Of a stretch of DNA of 64,000 nucleotides, positions 28,184 through 42,131 are shown one piece after another; position 1 is the stretch's first letter, and every line of letters begins with the position of its first letter. The notes beneath the pieces were generated by a model. The model saw nothing but the letters and a program-made list of their open reading frames with translations. It did no database searches and had not been told where the DNA came from. The translations under genes were made by a program, and so were the position numbers. The DNA comes from Mammaliicoccus vitulinus (GTDB taxonomy: Bacteria > Bacillota > Bacilli > Staphylococcales > Staphylococcaceae): contig NZ_CP118974.1 of NCBI RefSeq assembly GCF_029024305.1, positions 682,001 to 746,000 of the forward strand. The letters run 5' to 3'.

Positions 28184-29024
28184 TTTTCAACAATTATTGA
28201 AAGAAACTTATGATGGATTATCAGCACGAGGGTTTGAAACCTCTCGTGCTGATTGGTTATTAGAAGATATAACAGGTATGTCTCGTACAGAAATAGCTTT
28301 AAACTTTCGAGAAAATGTACCTGAGCATATTTTAAATCAATATTTATCATATAGAGAGCGCATGTATAAAGGTGAACCTGTACAATATATTGCTGGTTTT
28401 GCTGAATTTTATGGCAGAAAGTTTAAAGTAAACCGAGATGTCTTGATACCAAGGCCAGAAACTGAAGAGCTTGTTTATCAAACACTTGAGATGCTCAACT
28501 CGAAAAATAAAATTTTGTGTGATATTGGGACTGGCTCAGGTGCGATTGCAATTTCCTTAAAAAAAGAACGACCAGATTTATCAGTTTTTGCAACGGATAT
28601 TAGCGCTTGCGCTATTTCAATAGCTAAAGAAAATGCAGAGATGCTTGATGCTCAAGTTGAATTTTTATTAGGTGAAACACTTAAGCCGCTTATTGATAAA
28701 AAGATTAAAGTAGATGTGTTAGTGTCTAATCCACCATATATTTCATATGAAGAGCAAAAGGAAATGTCAGGAACGGTATTAGATTATGAGCCGCATTTAG
28801 CACTGTTCGCACCTGATGATGGTTTAGCTATATATAAAGATATACTTTCAAATCTTGATAAAGTCATTACTAAAGGTGGCCTTGTTATATTTGAAATTGG
28901 ACATTTACAAGGTGATATTTTAAAAGCTTATATTTTAGAACATTATAATGTAGAAAATTTGAAAATCATCAAAGATATAAATCAAAACAATCGTATGATA
29001 CAATTTAATTGGATGAATCAATAA
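28170..29024 (+). CDS. prmC: Release factor glutamine methyltransferase
   Basis: SAM-dependent N5-methylation of the GGQ glutamine in release factors. 284 residues: an N-terminal helical domain, a SAM site [14 protein letters not shown] near residue 110, and the catalytic NPPY in [12 protein letters not shown] near residue 182. The ATG at 28170 lies within the last codons of prfA, with GGAAG spaced upstream; a longer frame back to 28137 is rejected. Confidence 0.95.
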   Translation: MDNYNFQQLLKETYDGLSARGFETSRADWLLEDITGMSRTEIALNFRENVPEHILNQYLSYRERMYKGEPVQYIAGFAEFYGRKFKVNRDVLIPRPETEELVYQTLEMLNSKNKILCDIGTGSGAIAISLKKERPDLSVFATDISACAISIAKENAEMLDAQVEFLLGETLKPLIDKKIKVDVLVSNPPYISYEEQKEMSGTVLDYEPHLALFAPDDGLAIYKDILSNLDKVITKGGLVIFEIGHLQGDILKAYILEHYNVENLKIIKDINQNNRMIQFNWMNQ

Positions 29025-29027
29025 AAG

Positions 29028-29174
29028 TTATACACAAAATAGTTGGAGTTATCCACGTTATGTGGATAACTTTTATTTGCATATAATAAACGCTTTAGAG
29101 AAGGGAAGAATCGTCTTGGAAACATATGTTTGGGATGTGCGTAAGTATGTTCATAACTTACAAAGTTATCCACA
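29028..29174. promoter_or_regulatory. DnaA-box cluster upstream of and within the start of sua5
   Basis: Four matches to TTATCCACA occur in 147 bp: TTATACACA at 29028-29036 (one mismatch), TTATCCACG at 29049-29057 (one mismatch), a perfect box on the minus strand at 29061-29069, and a perfect box at 29166-29174. In B. subtilis the ywlC (sua5) region is one of the few non-origin DnaA-binding clusters. The inner pair also forms a hairpin (29049-29069) followed by CTTTTATTT that could act as a terminator or attenuator after prmC. Confidence 0.7.
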
Positions 29175-30162
29175 AATCAATCAAATTGTAGAGGGATATC
29201 ATCAAAATGAGCTTATCGCATTACCTACTGAAACAGTATATGGTTTAGGTGCAAACGCTAAAGATGAACAAGCAGTTGAAAAAATATATTTAGCAAAAGG
29301 TAGACCGTCTGATAACCCTTTGATTGTTCATATTCACGATAAATCTCAATTGGATGATTTTACTCAGAACATATCAAAAGAAACAGAAATATTAATGGAT
29401 GCTTTTTGGCCTGGACCTATTTCATTTATAGTGCCTTATAAATCAGGCTTCTTAAGCGACCGCGTAACAGGTGGTTTAAAATCTGTTGCAGTACGTATGC
29501 CGAGCCATGTTATCGGTAGAGCAATACTTCAATTGACGCATTTACCAATTGCTGCGCCAAGTGCAAATATTAGTGGTAGACCTTCTCCTACAAAATTTGA
29601 ACATGTGAAACATGATTTAGATGGTAGAATTTTTGGAATCATTCAAGCTGATGATATAGATGAAGGGATTGAAAGTACTGTAATAGATTGTACAAGTTAC
29701 CCATTTAAAATTGCACGACCTGGATCAATAACAGCTGAGATGATCAATAAAGTATTACCATACAGCGTAGTAGATACAAAAATAGATATGGATAAGCCGA
29801 TTGCTCCTGGAATGAAGTATAAACATTACGCACCTACGCAACCTGTAACTTTGGTTGAAGGGGGTATTACTAAACCTATAATAAGTTCAGTGATAAAAGA
29901 TCATAAAATAGCTGTTATAGGACCTAAGAGCATTGAATCATTTATTTCAGAAGAAATGATTTTCATCCCTTTAGGAAATGATGAAAACGACATAAGAGGC
30001 GCACATCACGATTTATATGATGCATTGCGAATTGCCGACCAACTTACAGATATAGACCATATATATATTAGTGGATACAATAGAAATGAAAATACTGTTG
30101 CACTCATGAATAGAATTGATAAAGCAAGTGGTCATAATATTAAAGGGGAAGATGAATTGTGA
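29116..30162 (+). CDS. sua5: L-threonylcarbamoyladenylate synthase (Sua5/YwlC)
   Basis: Makes threonylcarbamoyl-AMP from threonine, bicarbonate and ATP for the t6A37 tRNA modification. 348 residues: a YrdC domain with LPTETVYGLGANA (about residue 38), KGRPSDNPLIVHI, and SVAVRMPSH, then a C-terminal Sua5 domain after PGMKYKHYAP. The start is the TTG at 29116 (residues METYVWDVRKY), preceded by AAGGGAAG. It matches the METK-WDVR start of the S. aureus protein; the frame continuing to 29062 is rejected. A DnaA-box cluster lies across its 5' end. Confidence 0.93.
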   Translation: METYVWDVRKYVHNLQSYPQINQIVEGYHQNELIALPTETVYGLGANAKDEQAVEKIYLAKGRPSDNPLIVHIHDKSQLDDFTQNISKETEILMDAFWPGPISFIVPYKSGFLSDRVTGGLKSVAVRMPSHVIGRAILQLTHLPIAAPSANISGRPSPTKFEHVKHDLDGRIFGIIQADDIDEGIESTVIDCTSYPFKIARPGSITAEMINKVLPYSVVDTKIDMDKPIAPGMKYKHYAPTQPVTLVEGGITKPIISSVIKDHKIAVIGPKSIESFISEEMIFIPLGNDENDIRGAHHDLYDALRIADQLTDIDHIYISGYNRNENTVALMNRIDKASGHNIKGEDEL

Positions 30163-30575
30163 AAATAGTTTTTGTTTGTACAGGAAACACATGTAGAAGT
30201 CCATTAGCTGAAGCCATTGCTAAAGATTTAAAGCCAAATTATGATATTCAATCAAGAGGTATTTCTGCTTTTAATGGCACGCCCATTTCAATGCAATCTA
30301 TGGAAATAATAGTGAGTAATAATTTGCCAGTTCCTGGAACGGCTCAACAATTTTCTGAAGAGGATTTAGATGCAGATTTAATACTCACTATGACTGAAGC
30401 ACACAAATCGATTTTAGAGTCTCAATTCACACATGAAAATATTCATGCCTTAAAACACTATGTGAAAGGTGAAAAAGGAGATGTCTTGGATCCTTATGGG
30501 CAGCCACAAAATATTTATCAAAACACCTACGAAGAGCTAAGTATGCTCATTAAGGAATTATTACAGAGCAGTTAA
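30159..30575 (+). CDS. Low-molecular-weight phosphatase (YwlE/PtpB-like protein-arginine phosphatase)
   Basis: A 138-residue LMW-PTP fold protein with P-loop VCTGNTCRSP at residue 6 and general-acid aspartate in LDPYGQP near residue 109. The Thr in CTGNTCR (rather than Ile or Leu) is the feature that gives YwlE and S. aureus PtpB specificity for phospho-arginine. It therefore probably reverses McsB arginine phosphorylation. The start is GTG at 30159, overlapping the sua5 stop by 4 bases. Confidence 0.88.
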   Translation: MKIVFVCTGNTCRSPLAEAIAKDLKPNYDIQSRGISAFNGTPISMQSMEIIVSNNLPVPGTAQQFSEEDLDADLILTMTEAHKSILESQFTHENIHALKHYVKGEKGDVLDPYGQPQNIYQNTYEELSMLIKELLQSS

Positions 30576-30661
30576 GAATTTAAATAATTTGAAGAATTGC
30601 TATAACACACATTGAAAATAAGTTATAATATTATAGTATAAACAATTTGGGAGGTGGGAAG

Positions 30662-31099
30662 ATGAAAGTAGCTATTGCAGCAGATCACGGTGGCTTTGAA
30701 TACAAAGAAGCAATAAAACGTTTACTTGATGAAATGAACATTGAATATAAAGACTTTGGTACACATGAAGGTGAGTCAGTAGATTATCCCGATTATGCAA
30801 GACCAGTGTCAGAAAGTGTTGCAGATGGCTCATTTGATAAAGGGATTTTGATTTGTGGAACTGGAATTGGTATGTCTATCGCTTCGAATAAGGTAAAGGG
30901 GATTCGTTGTGCACTTGTGCATGATGTTTTTACCGCAGAAGTTACGAGACAGCATAATGATTCTAACGTATTAGCAATGGGCCAACGTGTTATAGGCGAA
31001 GGTTTAGCACTTCTCATCGTCAGAACATGGTTGACTAGTGAATTCGAAGGCGGAAGACATCAAAGACGCATAGATAAGATTGAAGGCGGTTGTTCATGA
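30662..31099 (+). CDS. rpiB: RpiB/LacA/LacB family sugar-phosphate isomerase
   Basis: A 145-residue isomerase, probably ribose-5-phosphate isomerase B. It starts [16 protein letters not shown]; active-site cysteine in [15 protein letters not shown] near residue 66, and [21 protein letters not shown]. The ATG at 30662 after GGGAGGTGG is chosen over a frame beginning at 30647. Its TGA overlaps the next ATG. Substrate assignment among family members is by context. Confidence 0.9.
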   Translation: MKVAIAADHGGFEYKEAIKRLLDEMNIEYKDFGTHEGESVDYPDYARPVSESVADGSFDKGILICGTGIGMSIASNKVKGIRCALVHDVFTAEVTRQHNDSNVLAMGQRVIGEGLALLIVRTWLTSEFEGGRHQRRIDKIEGGCS

Positions 31100-31620
31100 T
31101 AGAGCATTTAAAACAATTATTGGATGAACTTAAATCAATTGAATTCTTTAACAAGAATGAATTATGCATCATTGGCTGTTCAACGTCAGAAATTAGAGGT
31201 TCTAAAATTGGATCGAATGGATCAATGGACATAGCAAAAGAGTTGTTTAATAGTCTTGAATTGATACATAAAGAGACAGGTGTTCATTTTGCGTTTCAAG
31301 GTTGTGAACATATTAATCGTGCTATAACAATTGAACGTGAACTATTCGATGCGCATTCTATGACTGAAGTTTCTGTCGTACCTCAAGTAAACGCTGGAGG
31401 AAGCTTATCAACTTATGCATATCAACATATGAAAGACCCAGTTGTTGTTGAACATATTCAATGTGATAAAGGCATTGATATTGGTCAAACTCTGATTGGT
31501 ATGCATTTAAAGCACGTCGCAGTGCCAATATCCATTGAAACTAAATGTATTGGAGAAGCTATTGTTACAGTAGCTAAAAGTCGCCCCAAATTAATTGGTG
31601 GCGCAAGAGCAAAGTATTAA
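31096..31620 (+). CDS. YwlG / TIGR01440 (UPF0340) family protein
   Basis: A 174-residue soluble protein conserved at this position in Firmicutes (ywlG). Segments [16 protein letters not shown] near residue 19, [18 protein letters not shown] near residue 58, and [17 protein letters not shown]. Function unknown. The ATG at 31096 follows GAAGGCGGT and overlaps the rpiB stop (ATGA). Confidence 0.9.
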   Translation: MIEHLKQLLDELKSIEFFNKNELCIIGCSTSEIRGSKIGSNGSMDIAKELFNSLELIHKETGVHFAFQGCEHINRAITIERELFDAHSMTEVSVVPQVNAGGSLSTYAYQHMKDPVVVEHIQCDKGIDIGQTLIGMHLKHVAVPISIETKCIGEAIVTVAKSRPKLIGGARAKY

Positions 31621-31644
31621 ATTCTTAAAAGTGAGGGATTGTAC

Positions 31645-32886
31645 ATGTCATTAATTAAAAAGCAAGACGAAGAACTTTTCAAAGCAATGGAAAAAGAGTT
31701 TGATAGACAGAATAATAATATTGAACTTATAGCATCAGAGAACTTTGTTTCTGAAACAGTAATGGAAGCTCAAGGTTCTGTATTAACTAACAAATATGCA
31801 GAAGGTTACCCAGGTCGTCGTTATTATGGTGGCTGTGACTATGTTGATATCGTAGAAGATTTAGCGCGTGATAGAGCTAAAGCTATTTTCGGTGGAGATC
31901 ACGTTAACGTACAACCTCATTCAGGATCACAAGCGAATATGGCTGTATACTTTGTAGCTTTAGAGCCTGGTGATACTGTACTTGGAATGAACTTAAGTCA
32001 TGGTGGACACTTAACTCACGGAGCAAAAGTTAATTTCAGTGGGAAATTATATAACTTTGTTGAGTACGGTGTTTCAAAAGAAAATGAACAAATCGACTAT
32101 GATGAAATTTTAAAAGTAGCAAAAGAATCAAAACCAAAATTAATTGTTGCCGGAGCATCTGCTTACCCAAGACAAATTGATTTTAAACGATTCAAAGAAA
32201 TAGCAGATGAAGTTGGCGCTAAATTAATGGTAGATATGGCACATATCGCTGGCTTAGTAGCAGCAGGTTTACACCAAAATCCTATTGAATATGCTGACTT
32301 TGTTACAACAACAACGCATAAAACATTAAGAGGACCAAGAGGGGGCATGATTTTCTGTAAAGAAGAGTATGCTAAAGAAATTGATAAAACGATTTTCCCA
32401 GGAATACAAGGTGGTCCATTAATGCATGTTATCGCTGGTAAAGCTGTTTCATTCGGTGAAGCATTAAAACCAGAATTTAAGGAATATCAAAAACAAGTAA
32501 TTAAGAATGCTCAAAAATTAGCAGCGACTCTAGAAGAAGAAGGTTTACGTATAGTTTCTGGAGGTACTGATAATCATTTAATCTGTGTAGATGTTAAGGG
32601 CTCACTTGGTATTACAGGCAAATTAGCTGAAAATGCTTTAGATGAAGTAGGTATAACATGTAATAAAAATACGATACCTTTTGATCAAGAAAAGCCTTTC
32701 GTAACAAGTGGTATTCGTCTTGGAACACCAGCTGTTACATCACGTGGATTCGATGAAGATGCAATTGAAGAAGTGGGTAGAATTATAGCGTTAGTGCTTA
32801 AAAACCCTGAAGATGAACAAACATTGAAAACAGCACATGAACGTGTATTATCATTAACTTCTAAATTCCCACTTTACAACAAATAA
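31645..32886 (+). CDS. glyA: Serine hydroxymethyltransferase
   Basis: PLP enzyme converting serine and tetrahydrofolate to glycine and methylene-THF, the main one-carbon source. 413 residues. PLP-lysine in [14 protein letters not shown] near residue 226; [28 protein letters not shown] and [11 protein letters not shown] motifs. The ATG at 31645 is chosen over a TTG at 31639. Followed closely by upp. Confidence 0.97.
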   Translation: MSLIKKQDEELFKAMEKEFDRQNNNIELIASENFVSETVMEAQGSVLTNKYAEGYPGRRYYGGCDYVDIVEDLARDRAKAIFGGDHVNVQPHSGSQANMAVYFVALEPGDTVLGMNLSHGGHLTHGAKVNFSGKLYNFVEYGVSKENEQIDYDEILKVAKESKPKLIVAGASAYPRQIDFKRFKEIADEVGAKLMVDMAHIAGLVAAGLHQNPIEYADFVTTTTHKTLRGPRGGMIFCKEEYAKEIDKTIFPGIQGGPLMHVIAGKAVSFGEALKPEFKEYQKQVIKNAQKLAATLEEEGLRIVSGGTDNHLICVDVKGSLGITGKLAENALDEVGITCNKNTIPFDQEKPFVTSGIRLGTPAVTSRGFDEDAIEEVGRIIALVLKNPEDEQTLKTAHERVLSLTSKFPLYNK

Positions 32887-32908
32887 ATATTTAATGGAGG
32901 CTAGACTT

Positions 32909-33538
32909 ATGGGTAAAGTACATGTTTTTGATCACCCGTTAATTCAGCACAAACTGAGTTATATACGTGATCAAAAAACTGGCACTAAGGAGTTTAGAGA
33001 GCTTGTCGACGAAGTAGGTATGCTAATGGCATATGAAGTTACGAGAGATTTCGAAACGACAGATGTCGAAATTGAAACACCAGTAACTAAGATGAAAGCT
33101 CAAAGATTATCCGGTAAGAAATTAGCGCTTATACCTATTTTGCGTGCAGGATTAGGTATGACAGACGGTATTATGAAACTTGTACCAGCTGCAAGAGTTG
33201 GTCACGTAGGTTTATACCGTGATCCTGAAACGTTAGAAGCGGTAGAATATTTTGTGAAATTACCACAAGATATTGAAGAACGCGAAATTATTGTAGTAGA
33301 TCCTATGCTTGCTACAGGTGCATCAGCAATCGAAGCGATTCAATCATTAAAGAATCGTGGAGCGAATAAAATACGTTTTATGGGCTTGATTGCTGCACCT
33401 GAAGGGGTTAAAGCATTACAAGAAGCACATGATGACGTAGATATTTATATTGCTGCATTAGACGAAAAATTAGATGACCATGCATATATCATACCTGGTT
33501 TAGGTGATGCTGGTGATCGATTATTTGGCACTAAATAA
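32909..33538 (+). CDS. upp: Uracil phosphoribosyltransferase
   Basis: Salvages uracil to UMP with PRPP. 209 residues; PRPP loop [15 protein letters not shown] near residue 130, N-terminal [15 protein letters not shown], and C-terminal [17 protein letters not shown]. The ATG at 32909 is correct; the upstream in-frame ATG at 32894 contains the GGAGG ribosome-binding site itself. Confidence 0.97.
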   Translation: MGKVHVFDHPLIQHKLSYIRDQKTGTKEFRELVDEVGMLMAYEVTRDFETTDVEIETPVTKMKAQRLSGKKLALIPILRAGLGMTDGIMKLVPAARVGHVGLYRDPETLEAVEYFVKLPQDIEEREIIVVDPMLATGASAIEAIQSLKNRGANKIRFMGLIAAPEGVKALQEAHDDVDIYIAALDEKLDDHAYIIPGLGDAGDRLFGTK

Positions 33539-33559
33539 TAATAGGAGGATTTTATTACA

Positions 33560-34696
33560 ATGAAGAAAATTATGACGATATTTGGTACGCGACCTGAAGC
33601 TATTAAAATGGCACCTTTAGTTTTAGAATTAAAAAATGATCCGGAGCTACAACCTATTGTAGTTGTAACAGCGCAACATAGAGAAATGCTAGATTCAGTT
33701 CTAGAGACATTTGATATAACACCAGATTATGATTTAAATATTATGAAACAAGGGCAAACACTTTCAGAAGTAACATCAAGAGTATTAGGTGGGCTAGAAA
33801 GTGTTATTCAAGAAGCGAAGCCAGATATGATATTGGTACATGGAGATACAACAACTACTTTTGCAGGCAGTTTAGCAGCTTTTTATAACGAAGTTGCCAT
33901 TGGTCATGTAGAAGCAGGGTTAAGAACTTGGAATAAATACTCTCCATTCCCAGAAGAAATGAATCGACAAATGACGGGGGTCCTTGCTGATTTACACTTC
34001 TCACCAACTGATCAGTCTAAACATAATTTACTTCAAGAAAATAAAAATGACGAATCTATTGTTGTTACAGGAAATACAGCGATCGATGCGTTATCAACTA
34101 CTGTAAGTGACGGTTATAAAAGTGATATTATTAAACGTCATGAAGGTAAACGTATCGTGTTATTAACTGCGCATAGACGTGAAAACATTGGTAAACCTAT
34201 GGAAAATATCTTTAATGCTGTTAGACAAATTGTTGAAGAGCATGAAGATGTTGTCGTTGTTTATCCAATGCACAAAAATCCAAAAGTTAGAAGTATTGCC
34301 AATCAAATTTTAAGTGATCATGAACGTATAGAATTGATTGAACCTTTAGAAGTTATTGATTTCCATAACTTTGCTGCAAACTCTCATCTAATCCTTACAG
34401 ATTCAGGTGGTGTACAAGAAGAGGCGCCTTCATTGGGTAAACCAGTTCTTGTATTAAGAGATACAACTGAGAGACCAGAAGGTGTTGAAGCTGGTACGTT
34501 GAAGCTTGTAGGAGTAGAGGAAGACAATGTTTATAAAGAAACGAAAGCATTGTTAACAGATCAAGCATTATATGAGAGAATGAGTATCGCTCAAAATCCA
34601 TATGGTGATGGCTTAGCATCTAAGAGAATTTGTGAAAATATTAAATATTATTTTGATATTTTGACTGAAGCACCAGAACCATTTAAAACAAAATAA
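33560..34696 (+). CDS. mnaA: UDP-N-acetylglucosamine 2-epimerase (non-hydrolysing)
   Basis: Interconverts UDP-GlcNAc and UDP-ManNAc, a precursor for wall teichoic acid linkage units and capsule. 378 residues, GT-B fold: MKKIMTIFGTRPEAIKMAPL at the start, VHGDTTTTFA near residue 94, HVEAGLRTWNKYSPFPEE near residue 115, and LTDSGGVQEEAPSLGKPVL near residue 278. GGAGG precedes the ATG. No clear terminator follows before the atp promoter region. Confidence 0.95.
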   Translation: MKKIMTIFGTRPEAIKMAPLVLELKNDPELQPIVVVTAQHREMLDSVLETFDITPDYDLNIMKQGQTLSEVTSRVLGGLESVIQEAKPDMILVHGDTTTTFAGSLAAFYNEVAIGHVEAGLRTWNKYSPFPEEMNRQMTGVLADLHFSPTDQSKHNLLQENKNDESIVVTGNTAIDALSTTVSDGYKSDIIKRHEGKRIVLLTAHRRENIGKPMENIFNAVRQIVEEHEDVVVVYPMHKNPKVRSIANQILSDHERIELIEPLEVIDFHNFAANSHLILTDSGGVQEEAPSLGKPVLVLRDTTERPEGVEAGTLKLVGVEEDNVYKETKALLTDQALYERMSIAQNPYGDGLASKRICENIKYYFDILTEAPEPFKTK

Positions 34697-34712
34697 TAAA
34701 AGTGGTGGTTTG

Positions 34713-34797
34713 TGTCAATTCTGTGACAAATGAATGACAAAAATTTGTTTTCTATTTTTGTCATAGCATTGACACTATAGAGCCACTATATTATCAT
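34713..34797 (+). promoter_or_regulatory. atp operon promoter region with repeated dyads
   Basis: A -35 TTGACA (34769-34774), a 17-base spacer and -10 TATCAT (34792-34797) form the likely promoter. Upstream are two TGTCA-N6-TGACA palindromes, at 34713-34728 and 34759-34774, the second ending in the -35. Between them lies a perfect 11-bp dyad, ATGACAAAAAT (34734-34744) with ATTTTTGTCAT (34754-34764). No regulator is recognised. Confidence 0.6.
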
Positions 34798-34810
34798 GAA
34801 AATTGTGTGA

Positions 34811-34824
34811 TGAAACGGTTTTCA
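34811..34824 (+). promoter_or_regulatory. Possible CcpA (cre) site in the atp leader
   Basis: TGAAACGGTTTTCA matches TGWNANCGNTNNCA at all but one fixed position. It lies downstream of the promoter, 35 bp before atpI. Weak candidate. Confidence 0.3.
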
Positions 34825-34858
34825 AAGATATAACACTTATTTAAGGAGTTTCAGCAGA

Positions 34859-35209
34859 ATGTTTGATATAAAGGGCTTTTTTAAGTCTTATTTACAGTAT
34901 TTTATTTTCTTCATAATTATTCTATTTGTAGTGTATTTCTTCTTGAAACATGAGTTCGTTTTAGGGCTTATTATTGGAACAATAGCATCAGCTGTTAACT
35001 TGTTTTCATGGGAAGTTTACCTCAATCGAGCAAAAAATGCTGAATCATTACAATTATCAACAGGAAACTGGGTCAGATATCTTGTGACTATTGTTGCATG
35101 TTGTTTTTGGCTTAAATATCCACTAATCGTTGATATTATCGGGATTTTAGTAGGACTTATGATTGCATATGTGTTAATTATGTTTAGGTCGTTAAAAAGT
35201 CTCGATTAA
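34859..35209 (+). CDS. atpI: ATP synthase subunit I
   Basis: A 116-residue membrane protein with four hydrophobic helices (about residues 12-32, 36-52, 70-85 and 92-110), first in the atp operon. AtpI proteins assist c-ring assembly or cation supply. AAGGAG is spaced from the ATG. The sequence is poorly conserved, so the assignment rests on size, topology and position. Confidence 0.85.
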   Translation: MFDIKGFFKSYLQYFIFFIIILFVVYFFLKHEFVLGLIIGTIASAVNLFSWEVYLNRAKNAESLQLSTGNWVRYLVTIVACCFWLKYPLIVDIIGILVGLMIAYVLIMFRSLKSLD

Positions 35210-35962
<753 letters not shown>

Positions 35963-35969
35963 TATATAA

Positions 35970-36233
<264 letters not shown>

Positions 36234-36253
36234 TTTAACATATTTTCAGAACA

Positions 36254-36282
36254 GGCGGAGTCTACCTTAAAAGGATTTCGCC
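36254..36282 (+). other. Hairpin between atpE and atpF
   Basis: GGCGGAGTC pairs with GATTTCGCC (9 bp including G-T pairs) around an 11-base loop and no T-run. It is probably an mRNA processing or stability element that helps set the high c to b subunit ratio (inference). Confidence 0.5.
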
Positions 36283-36332
36283 ATTCATTTATGAGATGTT
36301 TTACATCTTGAATTGCAATGAAAGGAGTGTAA

Positions 36333-36857
36333 TTGGCAGTGGATCAAAACGTATTAGTTTTAGGTGCAGCAAGTGGCGGTGTCGAATGGGGAACAGCTTT
36401 GTTCACATTAGTCACATTTATCGTCTTGTTAGCTTTATTAAAAAAGTTTGCTTGGGGACCATTAAAATCTATCATGGACGAGCGTGAAAACTCAATCAAT
36501 AAAGATATCGATGATGCTCACGATGCAAAAGTAAAAGCTAAAAAATTAGAAGAAGAAAACAAAGATTTACTTAAAAAAACTCAAGAAGAAGTGCAAACAA
36601 TTCTTGACGATGCTAAACATCAAGCAAAAATACAACAAGAGCAAATGATTAATGAAGCAAATGTTAAAGCGAATGGCTTAGTTCAAACAGCTCAAGCAGA
36701 AATTCAACAAGAAAAACAAAGAGCTATTTCTGATATCAATAATCGTGTATCTGAGCTTTCTGTATTAATTGCTTCAAAAGTAATTAATAAAGAAATCTCT
36801 GAACAAGATCAAAAAGACCTTGTTGAAAAATACATTAAAGAGGCAGGGGATAAATAA
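36333..36857 (+). CDS. atpF: ATP synthase Fo subunit b
   Basis: Peripheral stalk subunit: one N-terminal membrane helix (about residues 20-38, [16 protein letters not shown]) and a long charged coiled-coil to the end. 174 residues. The start is TTG at 36333, 5 bases after AAAGGAG; GTG at 36339 is the alternative. The stop shares one base with the atpH start. Confidence 0.95.
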   Translation: MAVDQNVLVLGAASGGVEWGTALFTLVTFIVLLALLKKFAWGPLKSIMDERENSINKDIDDAHDAKVKAKKLEEENKDLLKKTQEEVQTILDDAKHQAKIQQEQMINEANVKANGLVQTAQAEIQQEKQRAISDINNRVSELSVLIASKVINKEISEQDQKDLVEKYIKEAGDK

Positions 36858-37396
36858 TGGCGAACATTAGTCAAAAATATGCCCAAGCTCTATATGATGT
36901 AGCAGAAGAGCAAAATTTAACAAATGACATATTAAATGAGCTTGATCAAATAACAATAAGTGTTAAAGATCAAATAAGTGATTTAAGATCAATAGATAGC
37001 AATCCTAAATTAGCTAAAGATGAAAGACAACAATTTGTTGAAAAAGTATTTAAAGGTGTTTCTAAACCATTACTAAATACATTATTCTTACTAGCTAATA
37101 ATAATAAATTATCTTTAATCCCAGAAATATATGAAGATTATAGAAATATTTATAATCAGGTACATAGCCAAGATTTAATGAAAGTTGAATCTGTCTATCC
37201 GTTATCTAATGAAGAATTAGATGAAATTGGTAAAGCGTTTATTAAAAGAACGGGTTTGAAAAAACTCATATTAGAAAATCAAGTTAATGATGCATTAATT
37301 GGTGGCATACGCGTATCCATTGGTACAAAAGTATACGATGGATCAATTCAAAATGATTTAAATCAATTATCAAAATCATTTCAACAAATGAAATAA
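36857..37396 (+). CDS. atpH: ATP synthase F1 subunit delta
   Basis: Connects the peripheral stalk to the top of F1 (OSCP homologue). 179 residues, starting [20 protein letters not shown] and ending with the conserved NDALIGGIRVSIGTKVYDGS region. The ATG overlaps the atpF stop by one base. Confidence 0.95.
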   Translation: MANISQKYAQALYDVAEEQNLTNDILNELDQITISVKDQISDLRSIDSNPKLAKDERQQFVEKVFKGVSKPLLNTLFLLANNNKLSLIPEIYEDYRNIYNQVHSQDLMKVESVYPLSNEELDEIGKAFIKRTGLKKLILENQVNDALIGGIRVSIGTKVYDGSIQNDLNQLSKSFQQMK

Positions 37397-37414
37397 TATT
37401 AAGGAGTGACATAG

Positions 37415-38929
<1,515 letters not shown>

Positions 38930-38942
38930 TATTAAGCTTTAA

Positions 38943-39830
<888 letters not shown>

Positions 39831-39833
39831 TGA

Positions 39834-41264
<1,431 letters not shown>

Positions 41265-41286
41265 TAATAATTAGGAGGAATGGAAA

Positions 41287-41691
41287 ATGAATACATTTAC
41301 CTTAGATGTTGTCACTCCTAATGGATCTGTTTACTCAGCAAAAGAAGTAGAACTTGTTGTTTTACATACTGAAACTGGTGAAATGGGTGTAATGGCTGGA
41401 CATATTCCAACTGTTGCAGCTTTAAAAACTGGATACGTTAAAGTAAACAAAGCAAGTGGTACAGAGTATTTAGCTGTTTCCGAAGGATTTGTTGAAGTAA
41501 GAACCAATAAAGTTACAGTTCTAGTTCAATCGGCAGAAACTGCTGAAGAAATAGATAAAGAGCGTGCGATTAATTCTAAAGAACGTGCTGAAGAGCGATT
41601 GAATAGCAATCAAGACGAAGTAGACTTTAGACGTGCTGAACGTGCACTTCATCGTGCAGTTAATCGAATTGAAGTGGCTAAATTTAGATAA
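41287..41691 (+). CDS. atpC: ATP synthase F1 subunit epsilon
   Basis: Rotor and inhibitory subunit. 134 residues: an N-terminal beta-sandwich (TLDVVTPNGSVYSAKEVELVVLHTETGEMGVMAGH) and a C-terminal helical hairpin rich in Arg and Glu. Last gene of the atp operon, followed by a terminator. Confidence 0.97.
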   Translation: MNTFTLDVVTPNGSVYSAKEVELVVLHTETGEMGVMAGHIPTVAALKTGYVKVNKASGTEYLAVSEGFVEVRTNKVTVLVQSAETAEEIDKERAINSKERAEERLNSNQDEVDFRRAERALHRAVNRIEVAKFR

Positions 41692-41697
41692 TATATT

Positions 41698-41727
41698 AAG
41701 CTGTCTCTATATGAGACAGCTTTTTAT
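41698..41727 (+). terminator. atp operon terminator
   Basis: AAGCTGTCTC and GAGACAGCTT form a 10-bp stem followed by TTTT. Confidence 0.88.
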
Positions 41728-41748
41728 ACTATAGAAAGGATTTTTGTT

Positions 41749-41979
41749 ATGGAATATTATGGACAATTAGGCATCATTGGACTTGTTTTACATGTCATTT
41801 GTGTTTGTTTGGCATTTTGGGCTTTACAAGGTGTTCGATTAGAATATATATTCAAAAAAAATCATGTTGCACAGGCACAGACATTTATAATTATTTTATC
41901 TATTATATTAGGCACAGCTGTAAGTCGTTTTATTTTAGATATACTCCAATATTCGCTACAATTAAAACTACTATTCTAA
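41749..41979 (+). CDS. DUF1146 (YwzB-like) small membrane protein
   Basis: A 76-residue protein with two membrane helices (about residues 7-27 and 44-64) separated by a basic loop, matching YwzB/DUF1146, which lies between atpC and murA in many Firmicutes. Function unknown. GAAAGGA precedes the ATG. Confidence 0.85.
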   Translation: MEYYGQLGIIGLVLHVICVCLAFWALQGVRLEYIFKKNHVAQAQTFIIILSIILGTAVSRFILDILQYSLQLKLLF

Positions 41980-42131
41980 TAATTACTAGAAATTACATAA
42001 ATAAATGAAAAAAGAACAAAAAAGTAGTATAATGTTTTGGTGATGTTTATGAATCAAGAAAAATGTGTATTAAATATATATATACATTTGTAAAATAAAT
42101 AACAGTGAAGTTTTTTTTGGAGGATAATTAT

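Noticed and set aside
34734-34764. The 11-bp dyad as the mnaA terminator
   Set aside because: The hairpin is AT-rich and weak, with no T-run directly after the 3' arm; it more likely belongs to the atp regulatory region.
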